Positions 17,036-26,047 of a DNA stretch of 64,000 bases are shown piece after piece. The translations under genes were made by a program, and so were the position numbers. The stretch covers positions 434,001 to 498,000 of the forward strand of contig NZ_CP132719.1 in the NCBI RefSeq assembly GCF_030845995.1. Reading direction: 5' to 3'. The notes beneath the pieces were generated by a model. That model was not told where the DNA came from and did not search any database. It saw only the letters and a list, made by a program, of their open reading frames with translations. This DNA is from Geothrix sp. 21YS21S-4. Its GTDB lineage: Bacteria > Acidobacteriota > Holophagae > Holophagales > Holophagaceae. How positions within the stretch are numbered: position 1 is the first letter of the stretch; every line of letters starts with the position of its first letter.

Positions 17036-20000
17036 TCAGCTGAGGCTGGTGGCGATCACCTTCTCCTTGCTGAAGAACTCCAGGACGTCGCCTTCCTTCA
17101 GGTCGTCGAACCCGTCGAGCGAGATGCCGCAATCGAGGCCGTTCTTCACCTCGGTCACGTCCTCCTTGAAGCGCTTGAGGTTCTTGAGGCCGCCCTCGAA
17201 CAGGACCTCCTCGCCGCGCTTGACGCGGACCTTGTAGCTCTTCTGGACCTTGCCCTCGGTGACGAAGGACCCGGCGATGACGGTGCGGCCGATCTTGAAG
17301 AGCTGGCGCACTTCCGCCTGGCCGTGGACGGTCTCCTTCTCCGTGGCGTCGAGCATTCCGACCATGGCCTGCTCGATCTCTTCCGTGACCTTGTAGATGA
17401 TGTCGTGGAAGCGCAGATCCACGCCCTCTTCGCGGGCGAGCTCCTCGGTCTTCTTCTCGGCCTTGGTGTGGAAGCCGATGATGGTGGCCTTGGAGGCCTC
17501 GGCGAGCAGGATGTCGTTCTCCGTGACGGTGCCGGCGGCGCTGTGGATGATGCGCACCCGGACCTTCTCGGTGCTGAGACGCTCGAGCTGGCCCACCAGG
17601 GATTCGACGGAACCCTGGGTGTCGGCCTTGATGATGAGCGGCAGCTCCTTGACCTGGCCGTCCTTGAGGGTGCTGAACAGCGTCTCGAGCGTGGCGCGCT
17701 GCTTGAGGTGAGCCGCCTGCTTGGCCTTCTCCTGGCGGAACGTCACGATCGTGCGGGCCTTGCCCTCGTCCTCGACCACCTGGAAGTTGTCGCCGGCGCT
17801 GGGCACTTCCTCGAAGCCGAGGATCTGCACGGCGCTGGAGGGACCGACTTCCGTGACCTTGCGGCCCAGGTCGTCGAACATGGCCCGGACCCGGCCCATG
17901 GTGGCGCCGGCCACGAAGATGTCGCCGGCCTTCAGGGTGCCGCGCTGCACGAGGACCGTCGCCACGGGACCGCGGCCCCGATCCAGGCGGCCTTCGATGA
18001 TGGAGCCGGCCGCGGGGCAGTCGTAGACGGCCTTCAGTTCCTTCAGGTCGGCCACGAGCAGCAGCGTCTCGAGAAGTTCGTCGAGGCCCTGCTGGGTCTT
18101 GGCGCTGACGAGAACCGCCGGGACGTCGCCGCCGTAGGCCTCGGTCTGGACGCTGTGCTGGAGCAGGCCCTGCTGGACCTTGTCCGGATTGGCGCCGGGC
18201 TTGTCGATCTTGTTGACCGCCACCACGAGCGGGACGTCGGCGGCCTTGGCGTGGTTGATGGATTCCACGGTCTGGGGCATGACGCCGTCGTCCGCGGCCA
18301 CCACGAGGATGGCGATGTCCGTCACCTTGGCGCCCCGGGCGCGCATCTTGGTGAACGCTTCGTGGCCCGGGGTGTCGAGGAAGACCACCTGGCGCATCTC
18401 GCCCGTGTTGGGGTCCTTCACGTCCACGTGGTAGGCGCCCACGTGCTGCGTGATGCCGCCGGCTTCGCCCGCGGCCACCTTGGTCTTGCGGATGGCGTCG
18501 AGCAGCGAGGTCTTGCCGTGGTCGACGTGGCCCATGATCGTGACGACCGGAGGCCGGGGACGCTTCTCGCCCTGGACGTCGGCGGATTCGTCGGACGTGA
18601 GCTGGACATCCTCTTCGAAGGAGACGATGTCGGCCAGGAACCCGAATTCCCGGGCGATGTCCTTGGCCATCTCGGTGTCGAGGGGCTGGTTGATGGTGGC
18701 GAAGATCCCGCGATGGAGGAGCTTGGCCACCACGTCCTTGGCGGGGCGGTTGCACTTCTCGGCGAGTTCCTTCACCGTCACGCCCTCGGAGAGCATGACG
18801 ATTCCGATCTCTTCCTCGATGTACTCGCTGGCCACCTGCTGGGCGCGGGAGCGGGGCTGGCGGAGCTTGAGGTCGAGTTCCTCCTCCTTGCTCCGGACGT
18901 AGCCGCCCTTCTTCTTCTTGCCGCCCTGATGGGCGCCGCGACCGGGGCCCTTCTGGCTGTTGGGATCGATGGGACCCGCGGAGGGAAGCATCGGGCCGCG
19001 TCCGGGACCGCCGGGACGACCGCCGGGGCCTCCGGGACGGGAACCCATTCCGGGCCGGCCGGGACCGCCGGGGCCGCGTCCGGGACCACCGGGACGGCTG
19101 CCGGGGCCGCCACCCGGGCGCCCTCCGGGGCCGCCGGGCCGCGCACCGCCGGCGGGGCGGGGCTGGGGCAGCTGGATGTAGCGGGCGGGCTCCTGGGGAC
19201 GGGGCGTGGGAGCGGGAGTATCCGACGTCTTGATGCGGCTGAAGCCCTGGTCCGGCCTCATCTCGGTGATGGCGGGCGGAATGTAGGGGCGCCGGGCCGG
19301 GGACACGGGGACCGGGGGCTCATGGCGCACTTCGCCGCGGCCGGTGTTGGTGGCCATGGGAAGGACGGCCTTCTCTTTCTGGGGCATGCCCGAACGCTGG
19401 ACGTTGGTGGGCACGGAGCTCTGGCCGGGGCGCTGGACGATGGGCCGGGCGCCGGCTTCGGGGCGAGGTCCCTGGGCGGCGGCCTGGGGAGGCCGCGGGC
19501 TCTGGCCCGTAGGGCGGGCGGGGGGCAACTGGATGTAGCGGGCGGGCTTTTCCTCCCGCGCGGCGGGCGCGGGCGTTCCCATGGAGACCTTCAGCCGGGA
19601 GAACGTCTCCTGCGGCGGCTCCACGGGCTTGGCGGGAGCGGCCGGCGCGCTGGGGGCGGCCGGGGCCTCCGACGAGGGGGAAGCCGGCGCGGCGGCCGCT
19701 TCGGTGGGAGCGTCGAGCCGCGGCTCGGGCTTCTTCACGAGCACGGCGGGCGCGGGGCGCGGGGCCTCGGAGCGGATTTCCGCCTCGGCCTGGGGGCCGG
19801 AGGGAAGGAGCGGGCCCTTCACGATCCGGACGGCGGCGGAGGGCTTGTGGAGGGCCAGGGGGGGGGCTTCGGCCTCTCCCTTGCTCTTGCCCTGGAACGA
19901 CCGGCGGAGCTGGTCCGCCTGGTCATCGGTGAGGTTGGAGCTATGGCTCTTCCCCTGGAGGCCCAGGCGCTTCTCGCAGGCCTCGATGACCTCCTGGTTG

Positions 20001-20041
20001 GCGACTCCGAGCTCTTTGGCGAGTTGGTTGATGCGCAGCAT
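17036..20041 (-). CDS. infB: Translation initiation factor IF-2
   Basis: A 1001-residue IF-2, longer than the roughly 890 of E. coli. An N-terminal IF2_N subdomain ([20 protein letters not shown]) is followed by a low-complexity stretch to about residue 370, rich in Pro, Ala and Gly. It has repeats of [16 protein letters not shown] near 290-360 and two copies of PARYIQLP. Then come a second IF2_N-like segment, the G domain (GHVDHGKT 504-511, [12 protein letters not shown]), and domains II, III and IV. IF-2 places initiator tRNA on the 30S subunit and promotes subunit joining. It is the third gene of the operon, 57 bases after nusA, and is followed by a strong terminator. Confidence 0.97.
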   Translation of the reverse strand: MLRINQLAKELGVANQEVIEACEKRLGLQGKSHSSNLTDDQADQLRRSFQGKSKGEAEAPPLALHKPSAAVRIVKGPLLPSGPQAEAEIRSEAPRPAPAVLVKKPEPRLDAPTEAAAAPASPSSEAPAAPSAPAAPAKPVEPPQETFSRLKVSMGTPAPAAREEKPARYIQLPPARPTGQSPRPPQAAAQGPRPEAGARPIVQRPGQSSVPTNVQRSGMPQKEKAVLPMATNTGRGEVRHEPPVPVSPARRPYIPPAITEMRPDQGFSRIKTSDTPAPTPRPQEPARYIQLPQPRPAGGARPGGPGGRPGGGPGSRPGGPGRGPGGPGRPGMGSRPGGPGGRPGGPGRGPMLPSAGPIDPNSQKGPGRGAHQGGKKKKGGYVRSKEEELDLKLRQPRSRAQQVASEYIEEEIGIVMLSEGVTVKELAEKCNRPAKDVVAKLLHRGIFATINQPLDTEMAKDIAREFGFLADIVSFEEDVQLTSDESADVQGEKRPRPPVVTIMGHVDHGKTSLLDAIRKTKVAAGEAGGITQHVGAYHVDVKDPNTGEMRQVVFLDTPGHEAFTKMRARGAKVTDIAILVVAADDGVMPQTVESINHAKAADVPLVVAVNKIDKPGANPDKVQQGLLQHSVQTEAYGGDVPAVLVSAKTQQGLDELLETLLLVADLKELKAVYDCPAAGSIIEGRLDRGRGPVATVLVQRGTLKAGDIFVAGATMGRVRAMFDDLGRKVTEVGPSSAVQILGFEEVPSAGDNFQVVEDEGKARTIVTFRQEKAKQAAHLKQRATLETLFSTLKDGQVKELPLIIKADTQGSVESLVGQLERLSTEKVRVRIIHSAAGTVTENDILLAEASKATIIGFHTKAEKKTEELAREEGVDLRFHDIIYKVTEEIEQAMVGMLDATEKETVHGQAEVRQLFKIGRTVIAGSFVTEGKVQKSYKVRVKRGEEVLFEGGLKNLKRFKEDVTEVKNGLDCGISLDGFDDLKEGDVLEFFSKEKVIATSLS

Positions 20042-20098
20042 GTAAGCGGATTACCTCGGCCTGGGTGGGGGAAACGGGAAGGGCTGCAGGTCTACAGC

Positions 20099-21427
20099 CT
20101 ACTCCCCGAAGTGGGCCTGCACGGCATCGATGAGACGGAAGGCCAGATCCTGGTCCATGCCTTCCACCTGCATGAGCTGCTCGGCAGTGACAGTGTAAAG
20201 GGATTTGGCGTCGGGGAATCCTGCGGTCGCCAGGCGCTCGGCCAGGGCCGCGTCCAGACCCTCCACCTGGATCTGCTCGAGGAGGGCGGAAGCGGGCGCG
20301 GCGGCGGGCGCTTCAGGGGTGGCCTCGGCGCTGACGTCGGGCAGGGCCAGGCCCATGGCGACTTCCGCCTCGCGGCGCTTGTCGGCTTCGCTGCGGACGT
20401 CGATGTTCCAGCCCGTGAGCTTGGCGGCGAGGCGGACGTTCTGCCCGCGCTTGCCGATGGCGACGCTGAGCTGCTCGTCGTCGACCACCACTTCGACCCG
20501 GCGGGCCTCGGGATCGCCGAGGTGGACGCGGAGGGCCTTCGCGGGGTTGAGGGCGTTGGCGATGAACTGGGCGGCGTCGTCGGAGTAGCGGACGATGTCG
20601 ATCTTCTCGTTCTTCAGCTCGCGGATGATGGCCTGGACGCGGCTGCCCTTGAGGCCCACGCAGGCGCCCACGGGATCCACGTCCGGATCTAGGCTGTGGA
20701 CGGCCACCTTGGCGCGGTCGCCGGCCTCGCGCACGCAGTTGCGGATGACCACGGTGCCGTCGTGGATCTCGGGCACCTCGTTCTCGAACAGCTTGATCAG
20801 CAGCCGCGGATCGGTGCGGCTGACCTGGACCTGAGGATCCTTGGCGCTGCGGTCCACGCTGACGATGACCACCTTGATGCGCTGGCCCTTGTCGAAGCGG
20901 TCGCCGCGCAGCGCCTCGCTGCGGCGCAGCATGGACTCCACGCGGTCGATCTCGAGGATGATGGCGCTCTTCTCGAAGCGCTTGACCTCGGCCACCACCA
21001 CTTCGCCGATGCGATCGGCGAACTCGGTGAAGATCCGCTCGCGCTCGGCCTCGCGCACCTTCTGCACGAGAACCTGCTTGGCGGCCTGGGCGGCGATGCG
21101 GCCGAGCTGGCTGGTGTCCTGGGGCAGCCACAGGGTGTCGCCCTCGGCGGCATCCGGATTCAGCTGCTGGGCCTCGGCGAGGCTGATCTCCAGATCCTCC
21201 TCCTCGACCTCGGCCACCACCTGCTTCAGGGCGTAGACGTGGAACTCGCCCGTCTCCCGGTCCATCTGGGCCTGGAAGTTGCCGTAGAAATCCTGGGCGT
21301 TGAAGAACTTGTCCGCGGCCTTGGCGAGGGCTTCCTCCACCGCCGCGAAGACGTCCTCCTCGTTGATCCCCTTTTCAGCGGCGATCATCTTCACGCTGTC
21401 GAAAAAGGTCGTTGCTACGTTCGCCAT
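20099..21427 (-). CDS. nusA: Transcription termination/antitermination factor NusA
   Basis: A 442-residue NusA. The N-terminal RNA polymerase-binding domain (residues 1-130) is followed by S1 (about 135-200), KH1 with VRNCVREAGDRAKVAV-type sequence and the GACVGLKGSRVQAI loop, and KH2 with AIGKRGQNVRLAAKL. A C-terminal helix-hairpin-helix-like segment begins LATAGFPDAKSLYTV. NusA modulates pausing, termination and rRNA antitermination. It sits between rimP (one base between stop and start) and infB, the classic order. The leader in front of rimP contains an intrinsic terminator, which would let NusA level feed back on its own operon. Confidence 0.96.
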   Translation of the reverse strand: MANVATTFFDSVKMIAAEKGINEEDVFAAVEEALAKAADKFFNAQDFYGNFQAQMDRETGEFHVYALKQVVAEVEEEDLEISLAEAQQLNPDAAEGDTLWLPQDTSQLGRIAAQAAKQVLVQKVREAERERIFTEFADRIGEVVVAEVKRFEKSAIILEIDRVESMLRRSEALRGDRFDKGQRIKVVIVSVDRSAKDPQVQVSRTDPRLLIKLFENEVPEIHDGTVVIRNCVREAGDRAKVAVHSLDPDVDPVGACVGLKGSRVQAIIRELKNEKIDIVRYSDDAAQFIANALNPAKALRVHLGDPEARRVEVVVDDEQLSVAIGKRGQNVRLAAKLTGWNIDVRSEADKRREAEVAMGLALPDVSAEATPEAPAAAPASALLEQIQVEGLDAALAERLATAGFPDAKSLYTVTAEQLMQVEGMDQDLAFRLIDAVQAHFGE

Positions 21428-21428
21428 G

Positions 21429-21998
21429 TCAGGCCTCCTCGTCCTCGGCGGCGCTTGTCTCTACGCCGTCGGCATCCGGTGCTTCGGTGAAACGGGCGGC
21501 CAAGTGCTTCGGCCGCGGGGTCTTCTCTTCGTCGAAGGGCGCCAGCCGCGCCTTCTGGATCGCGTCGAGGGGAACCGCCTTGAGGACGCCGTCCTCCTCG
21601 ATCGTGACGCTGCCGTCCTCCACGGGACCGATCCAGCCCTTGAACCGCTTCTGGCCATTGATGGGGCCGGCGGTCTGGATGCGGCACAGGTAGCCGGCGA
21701 AGCGGCGGAAGTGGTTGGCCTTCTGGAGGGGACGCTCCATTCCGGGGCTGCTCACTTCCACGCCCAGGGTCTCGCGCAGGTCGGGGAATTCCACGTCCAT
21801 CCATAGCAGCAGCCCTTCGTGGGCGGCGGTGCAGTCGTCCAGGGTGATGCGGCGCCCCGTGGCCTCGGCGTCCAGGTGATCGATGTAGAGGCGCAGCACC
21901 TCGTCCCGCCCTTCGCGGGCGGTCTCCAGGTGCACCAGCTCGAACCCCAGCAGGGCCAGCTGGCGCTCGAGGGGCGGCTGCACCTTCTTCAGATCCAA
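21429..21998 (-). CDS. rimP: Ribosome maturation factor RimP
   Basis: A 189-residue RimP needed for 30S subunit assembly. The N-terminal alpha/beta domain (GFELVHLETAREGRDEVLRLYIDH, with ITLDDC) is followed by the SH3-like domain beginning LRETLGVEVSSPGMERPLQ, the most conserved family segment. A C-terminal extension of about 25 acidic residues is atypical. The start is set at TTG 21998: TCTGGAG lies 5-8 bases upstream and the alternative GTG at 22037 would fall inside the leader terminator hairpin. It is the first gene of the rimP-nusA-infB operon. Confidence 0.92.
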   Translation of the reverse strand: MDLKKVQPPLERQLALLGFELVHLETAREGRDEVLRLYIDHLDAEATGRRITLDDCTAAHEGLLLWMDVEFPDLRETLGVEVSSPGMERPLQKANHFRRFAGYLCRIQTAGPINGQKRFKGWIGPVEDGSVTIEEDGVLKAVPLDAIQKARLAPFDEEKTPRPKHLAARFTEAPDADGVETSAAEDEEA

Positions 21999-22015
21999 GG
22001 GAACTCCAGAACAAC

Positions 22016-22038
22016 AAAAAAGGTGGGTCGAGCCCACC
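22016..22038 (-). terminator. Leader terminator/attenuator in front of rimP
   Basis: On the minus strand a 7-bp perfect stem GGTGGGC/GCCCACC-type hairpin (22022-22038) is followed directly by six T residues (22021-22016), 18 bases before the rimP start codon. It lies downstream of the putative operon promoter, so it terminates or attenuates operon transcription rather than an upstream gene. A second hairpin CACCCC/GGGGTG lies just upstream in the leader (about 22048-22063). Confidence 0.7.
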
Positions 22039-22085
22039 CAGTCTTGGCACCCCGAAGGGGGTGGCCATGGCCGAATTGATCTTGG

Positions 22086-22114
22086 AGTCTACCGCCATCC
22101 TTTGTTGGGCTCAA
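22086..22114 (-). promoter_or_regulatory. Putative promoter of the rimP-nusA-infB operon
   Basis: On the minus strand -35 TTGAGC (22114-22109), a 17-bp spacer and -10 TAGACT (22091-22086) predict transcription starting near 22079. This gives an 80-nt leader that contains two hairpins, the second an intrinsic terminator. Confidence 0.55.
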
Positions 22115-22188
22115 GGCCGGGAAGAGATCCGGTGGGTTTCCGAGGGGGATGCTTCAATGGACCTTCGCCCGGTCGGGTGGGGGGATGC

Positions 22189-23169
22189 ATGGCTCGGGCG
22201 GGAACGGGGTTTGGAAGGCTGTGTCGGCTCGGGGTTCTGGTCTGCGCGGGCGCGAGTCCGGCGATGGCCCAGCAGGTGTCGCTGGGGTGGGGCCGGCTCC
22301 ATGAGGTGGGGCACCGCGACTTCACCTACGCCTGGCGGATGGACTACTCCCAGTTCATTTTCCCCCGCGTGGCGCTGTCCTTCGGGTGGTTGAACGAAGG
22401 CCACCTCCCCGATCACCACCGGGACGGCTGGGTCTCGCAGGCCTGGTTCGTCCACAGGGCGCCGGACCACGGGCTCCGCCTCGCCGCGGGCCTCGGGGTC
22501 TACCGTTACTTCGACACGTCGATGGTGGGCGAGGAGTATCGCAACGATCACGGGACCCGGCCCCTGCTCAGCCTGAGCGCGAGCCACCCCATCGGGGACG
22601 GCCCCCTGGCCGCCCGCATCCAGTTCAACCGCACCCTGGGAGGGCGCGATCCCGTGACCTCCTCGATCCTGGTGGGTCTCAACCTCCGGTTGGGAGCTCC
22701 GGATCCGCCCGCGCCATCCATCGGGGGGAAGGGCGACGGCAAGAACGAGCTGGTGTTCTTCTACGGCACCACCATCCTCAACAGCGATTCCAGCGAGACG
22801 GCGGAGGCCTTCCAGGTGCTCTACCGGCGCCGCCTGTCGCCCCACTGGGCCTGGGGCGCCACGTACGTGAACGAGGGTTCCCCGGAGTTGCTCCGGCGCG
22901 ACGGGCTCAACCTGCAGGCCTGGCTGGATGGCCACTACTTCCAGCGGCGGCTGCACCTGGCGGTGGGCTTCGGCCCCTACCTCACCCGCGTGGAGCAGTT
23001 GGATCCTGATGGCGAGCGGGACGATTTCCGGCTCTCGGGCCGAGTCAGCCTGGAAGCGGGCTGGCGGTTGGCGCCCCGCTGGACGGCCCACCTGTCCTGG
23101 AACCGCACGGTGACGACCTACCATCGGGATACGGATCTGCTGGCGGCGGGGCTGGGCTTCGAGTGGTAG
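22189..23169 (+). CDS. Secreted/outer-membrane beta-barrel-like protein of unknown function
   Basis: A 326-residue protein with a signal peptide (basic start, [18 protein letters not shown], cleavage after AMA). The mature part has alternating aromatic and polar strands such as [21 protein letters not shown] and a final strand ending LGFEW with a C-terminal Trp, the usual outer-membrane barrel ending. About 12-14 strands would fit. The segment [17 protein letters not shown] resembles lipid A deacylase/acyloxyacyl-type barrels, but no catalytic motif convinces me. The ATG 22189 is chosen because it starts a good signal peptide with GGGGG upstream. It is divergent from the rimP operon, and the two promoters share about 100 bases. 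Confidence 0.65.
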   Translation: MARAGTGFGRLCRLGVLVCAGASPAMAQQVSLGWGRLHEVGHRDFTYAWRMDYSQFIFPRVALSFGWLNEGHLPDHHRDGWVSQAWFVHRAPDHGLRLAAGLGVYRYFDTSMVGEEYRNDHGTRPLLSLSASHPIGDGPLAARIQFNRTLGGRDPVTSSILVGLNLRLGAPDPPAPSIGGKGDGKNELVFFYGTTILNSDSSETAEAFQVLYRRRLSPHWAWGATYVNEGSPELLRRDGLNLQAWLDGHYFQRRLHLAVGFGPYLTRVEQLDPDGERDDFRLSGRVSLEAGWRLAPRWTAHLSWNRTVTTYHRDTDLLAAGLGFEW

Positions 23170-23186
23170 CCGGCTGGTAGGCTGGA

Positions 23187-23210
23187 AAAGGGGCCCTGGC
23201 GGTCCCCTTT
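23187..23210 (+). terminator. Possible hairpin terminator
   Basis: AAAGGGG and CCCCTTT form a 7-bp stem with a 10-base loop, between the barrel protein stop and the folD start. There is no T-run after it on the plus strand, so it may be weak or act as an mRNA end-stabiliser. Confidence 0.35.
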
Positions 23211-23227
23211 GGTGGAGAGGGCGGCCC

Positions 23228-24136
23228 ATGGCTCAGGTGCTGGACGGGAAGGCGCACGCGGACCGCATGCTGGAAGCGGTGCGCCAGGGAGTGGAAGCCC
23301 GCCTGGCGCGGGGCCTCCGGGCGCCGGCCCTCGCGGTGGTCCTGGTGGGGGATGATCCCGCCAGTCACGTCTACGTGCGGAACAAGTCCGCCGCCTGCAT
23401 CAAAGTCGGGATCACGTCCCTGGAGCACCGCCTGTCCGCGGACACGCCCCAGGCCGAATTGGACGCCCTCATCGACCGCCTCAACGCCGACCCGGGCGTG
23501 GACGGCATCCTCGTGCAGCTGCCCCTGCCCAAGGGCCTGGATTCCAAGCGCGCGCTCCACCGCATCAGCCCCGCCAAGGACGTGGACGGGTTCCATCCCG
23601 TGAACCAGGGCCTGCTCCTGGAGGGACTGCCCGGACTGCGTCCCTGCACGCCTAGTGCCTGCATGTCCCTCCTCGCCCATCACGGCGTGGACCTCAAGGG
23701 GCTGCGGGCCGTGGTGCTGGGGCGCAGCGAGATCGTGGGCAAGCCCATGGCGCTGATGCTCCTGGAGCAGCACGCGACGGTGACCATCGCCCACAGCCGC
23801 ACGAAGGACCTGCCCGCCGTCTGCCGCGAAGCGGACCTGCTGGTAGCCGCCGTGGGCCGCCCCGGGATGGTGGAAGGCAGCTGGATCAAGCCTGGCGCGG
23901 TGGTGGTGGACGTGGGCATCAACCGGGTGGAGGACCTGGCCTTTGGGGAGAAGATCTTCGCCGCCGAGCCCCGCAAGCTGGAGACCCTGAAGGCCAAGGG
24001 CGCCGTGTTGTGCGGCGACGTGCGCTACGGCGAGGCCCTGGAGGTCGCTTCCGCGGTGACTCCGGTTCCCGGTGGCGTCGGGCCGCTCACCATCGCGGGA
24101 TTGCTGACCAACACCCTTCAGGCGGCGGACGCCTGA
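23228..24136 (+). CDS. folD: Bifunctional methylenetetrahydrofolate dehydrogenase / methenyltetrahydrofolate cyclohydrolase
   Basis: A 302-residue FolD of normal length. It interconverts 5,10-methylene-, methenyl- and 10-formyl-THF for purine and formyl-Met synthesis. Visible motifs are the catalytic Tyr/Lys segment [26 protein letters not shown], the Rossmann NADP site [14 protein letters not shown], and the C-terminal [17 protein letters not shown]. The start has GGAGAGG upstream. It feeds one-carbon units to the MTHFR-MetH pathway encoded about 28 kb away, though it is not linked to it. It is probably monocistronic. Confidence 0.96.
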   Translation: MAQVLDGKAHADRMLEAVRQGVEARLARGLRAPALAVVLVGDDPASHVYVRNKSAACIKVGITSLEHRLSADTPQAELDALIDRLNADPGVDGILVQLPLPKGLDSKRALHRISPAKDVDGFHPVNQGLLLEGLPGLRPCTPSACMSLLAHHGVDLKGLRAVVLGRSEIVGKPMALMLLEQHATVTIAHSRTKDLPAVCREADLLVAAVGRPGMVEGSWIKPGAVVVDVGINRVEDLAFGEKIFAAEPRKLETLKAKGAVLCGDVRYGEALEVASAVTPVPGGVGPLTIAGLLTNTLQAADA

Positions 24137-24203
24137 AGGATCGCGGCGCTCTGCCCCGAATGCGAAAAAACGTCCTCAGTTGAGGACCTGAGGGAAGTTC
24201 TTT

Positions 24204-25058
24204 ATGACCAGAGCGCTTCGATCGCTTAGCCCATGGCTTGGAATCCTCCTCCTCGGACCCATCTGCGTCCGGGCGGAATTCCCCCAAACGCCCCTGGCCC
24301 CGCCGGTCTTGCGGGAGCCCGATGCGCTTTTGAATCTTCCCGATCTGTTGGCGAAGGACACGCTGCACGTCCTTCGCCAGCCGGGCGAATGGGATGCGCA
24401 GACCTGGACGAATCTTTCCCTGGGCACGCTCGGCGTCATCGGAGCGGCCATCGCCTTGGATCCTCCCCTCGACCGGGCGGTGCGCCGGAACGCCCGGCCC
24501 GGGTGGGACCGCGTCGCCACGAACCTGGAGAACCTGGGCGGCACCGGCAGCCTGATCCTGGCCGGGGGAGCCTATCTGGGGGGCCAGTTCACCCACAACC
24601 CGACGCTCAAATCCGTGGGGACGGACGCGGGGATGTCCATGGCGATCGCTCAACTGGCGGTGATCATTCCCCTGAAATACGTCGTGGGGCGGGCGCGGCC
24701 TTCCGCGGACAAGGGGACCTTCCATTTCAAGCCGTTCCAGAGCGGGCAGTCGTTCCCTTCGGGCCACACGGCGCAGGCTTTCATCCTCGCTTCGGTGATC
24801 AGCGCCCACGCCGACAGTCCCTGGGTTTCCGGCGTTTCCTACGGCACCGCCTCGCTGGTGGCCCTCTCCAGGGTGGAGCGGCGCGACCACTTCCTTTCGG
24901 ATGTCTTGGGCGGTGCCCTCATCGGGACCTTCGTCGGCAGGACGGTGGTGCGCTACAACGAATCCCTCCGCTCCCAAGCCAAATCGCGGCTGGCCATCTC
25001 CTTCGAGCCCCTGCTGGGAAGCGGGTATCAGGGGGCCGTGCTTCGGGTGAATTTCTGA
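24204..25058 (+). CDS. PAP2-family phosphatase (membrane or periplasmic)
   Basis: A 284-residue protein with a signal peptide (RSLSPWLGILLLGPICVRA) and the full acid phosphatase/PAP2 signature in order: KYVVGRARP (K-x6-RP), SFPSGHTAQAF (PSGH), and LSRVERRDHFLSDVLGG (SR-x5-H-x3-D). The His of PSGH binds and the later His forms the phospho-enzyme. Substrates of relatives include phosphatidate, undecaprenyl-pyrophosphate and lipid A phosphates. It sits end-to-end with dgkA, which makes phosphatidate from diacylglycerol, so opposite reactions of lipid turnover are encoded side by side. An inverted repeat GTCCTCA/TGAGGAC (24172-24187) lies in its 5' leader. Confidence 0.9.
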   Translation: MTRALRSLSPWLGILLLGPICVRAEFPQTPLAPPVLREPDALLNLPDLLAKDTLHVLRQPGEWDAQTWTNLSLGTLGVIGAAIALDPPLDRAVRRNARPGWDRVATNLENLGGTGSLILAGGAYLGGQFTHNPTLKSVGTDAGMSMAIAQLAVIIPLKYVVGRARPSADKGTFHFKPFQSGQSFPSGHTAQAFILASVISAHADSPWVSGVSYGTASLVALSRVERRDHFLSDVLGGALIGTFVGRTVVRYNESLRSQAKSRLAISFEPLLGSGYQGAVLRVNF

Positions 25059-25061
25059 GCC

Positions 25062-25427
25062 CTACCGCGGTGCAGGCGACAGGACGGAAACCAGGAACGC
25101 GGCAAAGGTGATCAGGGCGCTCGCGCTGAAAATCAGCACGGCGCCGGCGGCGCAGTCCTTGGCGATCTTGATGCTGGGGTGAAGGTCCGGATGCAGGTGG
25201 TCCAGGGCGTGCTCGAGGGCCGTGTTGAAGAGCTCCGCGCCCAGAACGAGGCTGCAGTTCATGGACAGGAGCGCCCACCACACGGGGGCGGGCCGGAACC
25301 ACAGCAGCAGCCCCACCACGCCCGCGGCCATGGCGACCTGCGTGCGGAAGCTGGCCTCGAACCGGCAGGCCGCCGCGATTCCGCTCAAGCTGAACCCCAG
25401 CCGGTGGAAGAAGGATCTGTTTTTCAC
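25062..25427 (-). CDS. dgkA: Diacylglycerol/undecaprenol kinase, DgkA family
   Basis: A 121-residue three-helix membrane kinase. The surface helix starts FFHRLGFSLSGIAAACRFEASFR and is followed by three transmembrane helices. The active-site motifs are LVLGAELFNTALEHALDHLHP and KIAKDCAAGAVLI, matching the ExFNTAIE and KDxAAGAV of the family. It phosphorylates diacylglycerol or undecaprenol with ATP. It is convergent with the PAP2 gene, only three bases between stops. Confidence 0.93.
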   Translation of the reverse strand: MKNRSFFHRLGFSLSGIAAACRFEASFRTQVAMAAGVVGLLLWFRPAPVWWALLSMNCSLVLGAELFNTALEHALDHLHPDLHPSIKIAKDCAAGAVLIFSASALITFAAFLVSVLSPAPR

Positions 25428-25605
25428 GGGGCGGCCACCAGTTTCGAGGATCTGCCGAGGTCCTCGTCGAAAAAAGGAACGGCCTCCTTCCCGAATGGGA
25501 TCACGGTCAATTTCCGGAGGCCGTGAGGAGCCGCCCCCAGTCTACCGAAGCCGGGGATGGGGCGGTCTCGAGAGGATTCGCCTTACCCTGTCCTCGGGGC
25601 ATCCC

Positions 25606-26040
25606 ATGACCACATCCGACAGTTGGTTCTACTGGGCGTTCTTCTCGGCGGTCTTCGCCGCGTGCACCGCCATCTTCGCCAAGATCGGAATCCGGGGCAT
25701 CGATTCCGACCTCGCGACGCTGATCCGGACCGTCATCATCCTCGTCGTCCTCGCCCTCTTCGTGGGGCTGAGCGGGAAGTGGACCAATCCCTTCGCCTTT
25801 TCCGGGAAGACGTGGCTCTTCCTGGCGCTGTCGGGCCTGGCGACGGGCGCGTCCTGGGTCTGCTACTTCCGCGCGCTGAAGGTGGGCGAGGCCTCGAAGG
25901 TGGCGCCCATCGACAAGCTGAGCCTGGTCCTGGTGGCGGTCTTCGCCGTGGCGTTCCTCGGGGAAAGGCCCTCTCTGCGGGAGTGGACCGGCATCCTGAT
26001 GGTGGCCGGCGGTGTTTTGGTGCTGACGTTGAAGCGCTAA
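25606..26040 (+). CDS. Half-size EamA-family transporter
   Basis: A 144-residue membrane protein with five hydrophobic segments, equal to one EamA/DMT repeat: FYWAFFSAVFAACTAIFAKIG at the start, then helices ending in the family segment VGEASKVAPIDKLSLVLVAVFAVAFLGERP and LREWTGILMVAGGVLVL. Full DMT exporters have two such repeats; single-repeat members dimerise. The substrate is unknown. The ATG 25606 is chosen because the longer frame upstream (from 25222) is antisense to dgkA. The 178-base gap to dgkA holds an inverted repeat ACGGCCTCC/GGAGGCCGT. Confidence 0.82.
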   Translation: MTTSDSWFYWAFFSAVFAACTAIFAKIGIRGIDSDLATLIRTVIILVVLALFVGLSGKWTNPFAFSGKTWLFLALSGLATGASWVCYFRALKVGEASKVAPIDKLSLVLVAVFAVAFLGERPSLREWTGILMVAGGVLVLTLKR

Positions 26041-26047
26041 AGGCGGG

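Noticed and set aside
16934-20692. 1252-residue open frame on the plus strand
   Set aside because: Antisense to infB and nusA, whose domains are unmistakable on the other strand.
24172-24187. Terminator after folD
   Set aside because: The GTCCTCA/TGAGGAC dyad has no T-run and lies in the 5' leader of the next gene; it could equally be an operator.
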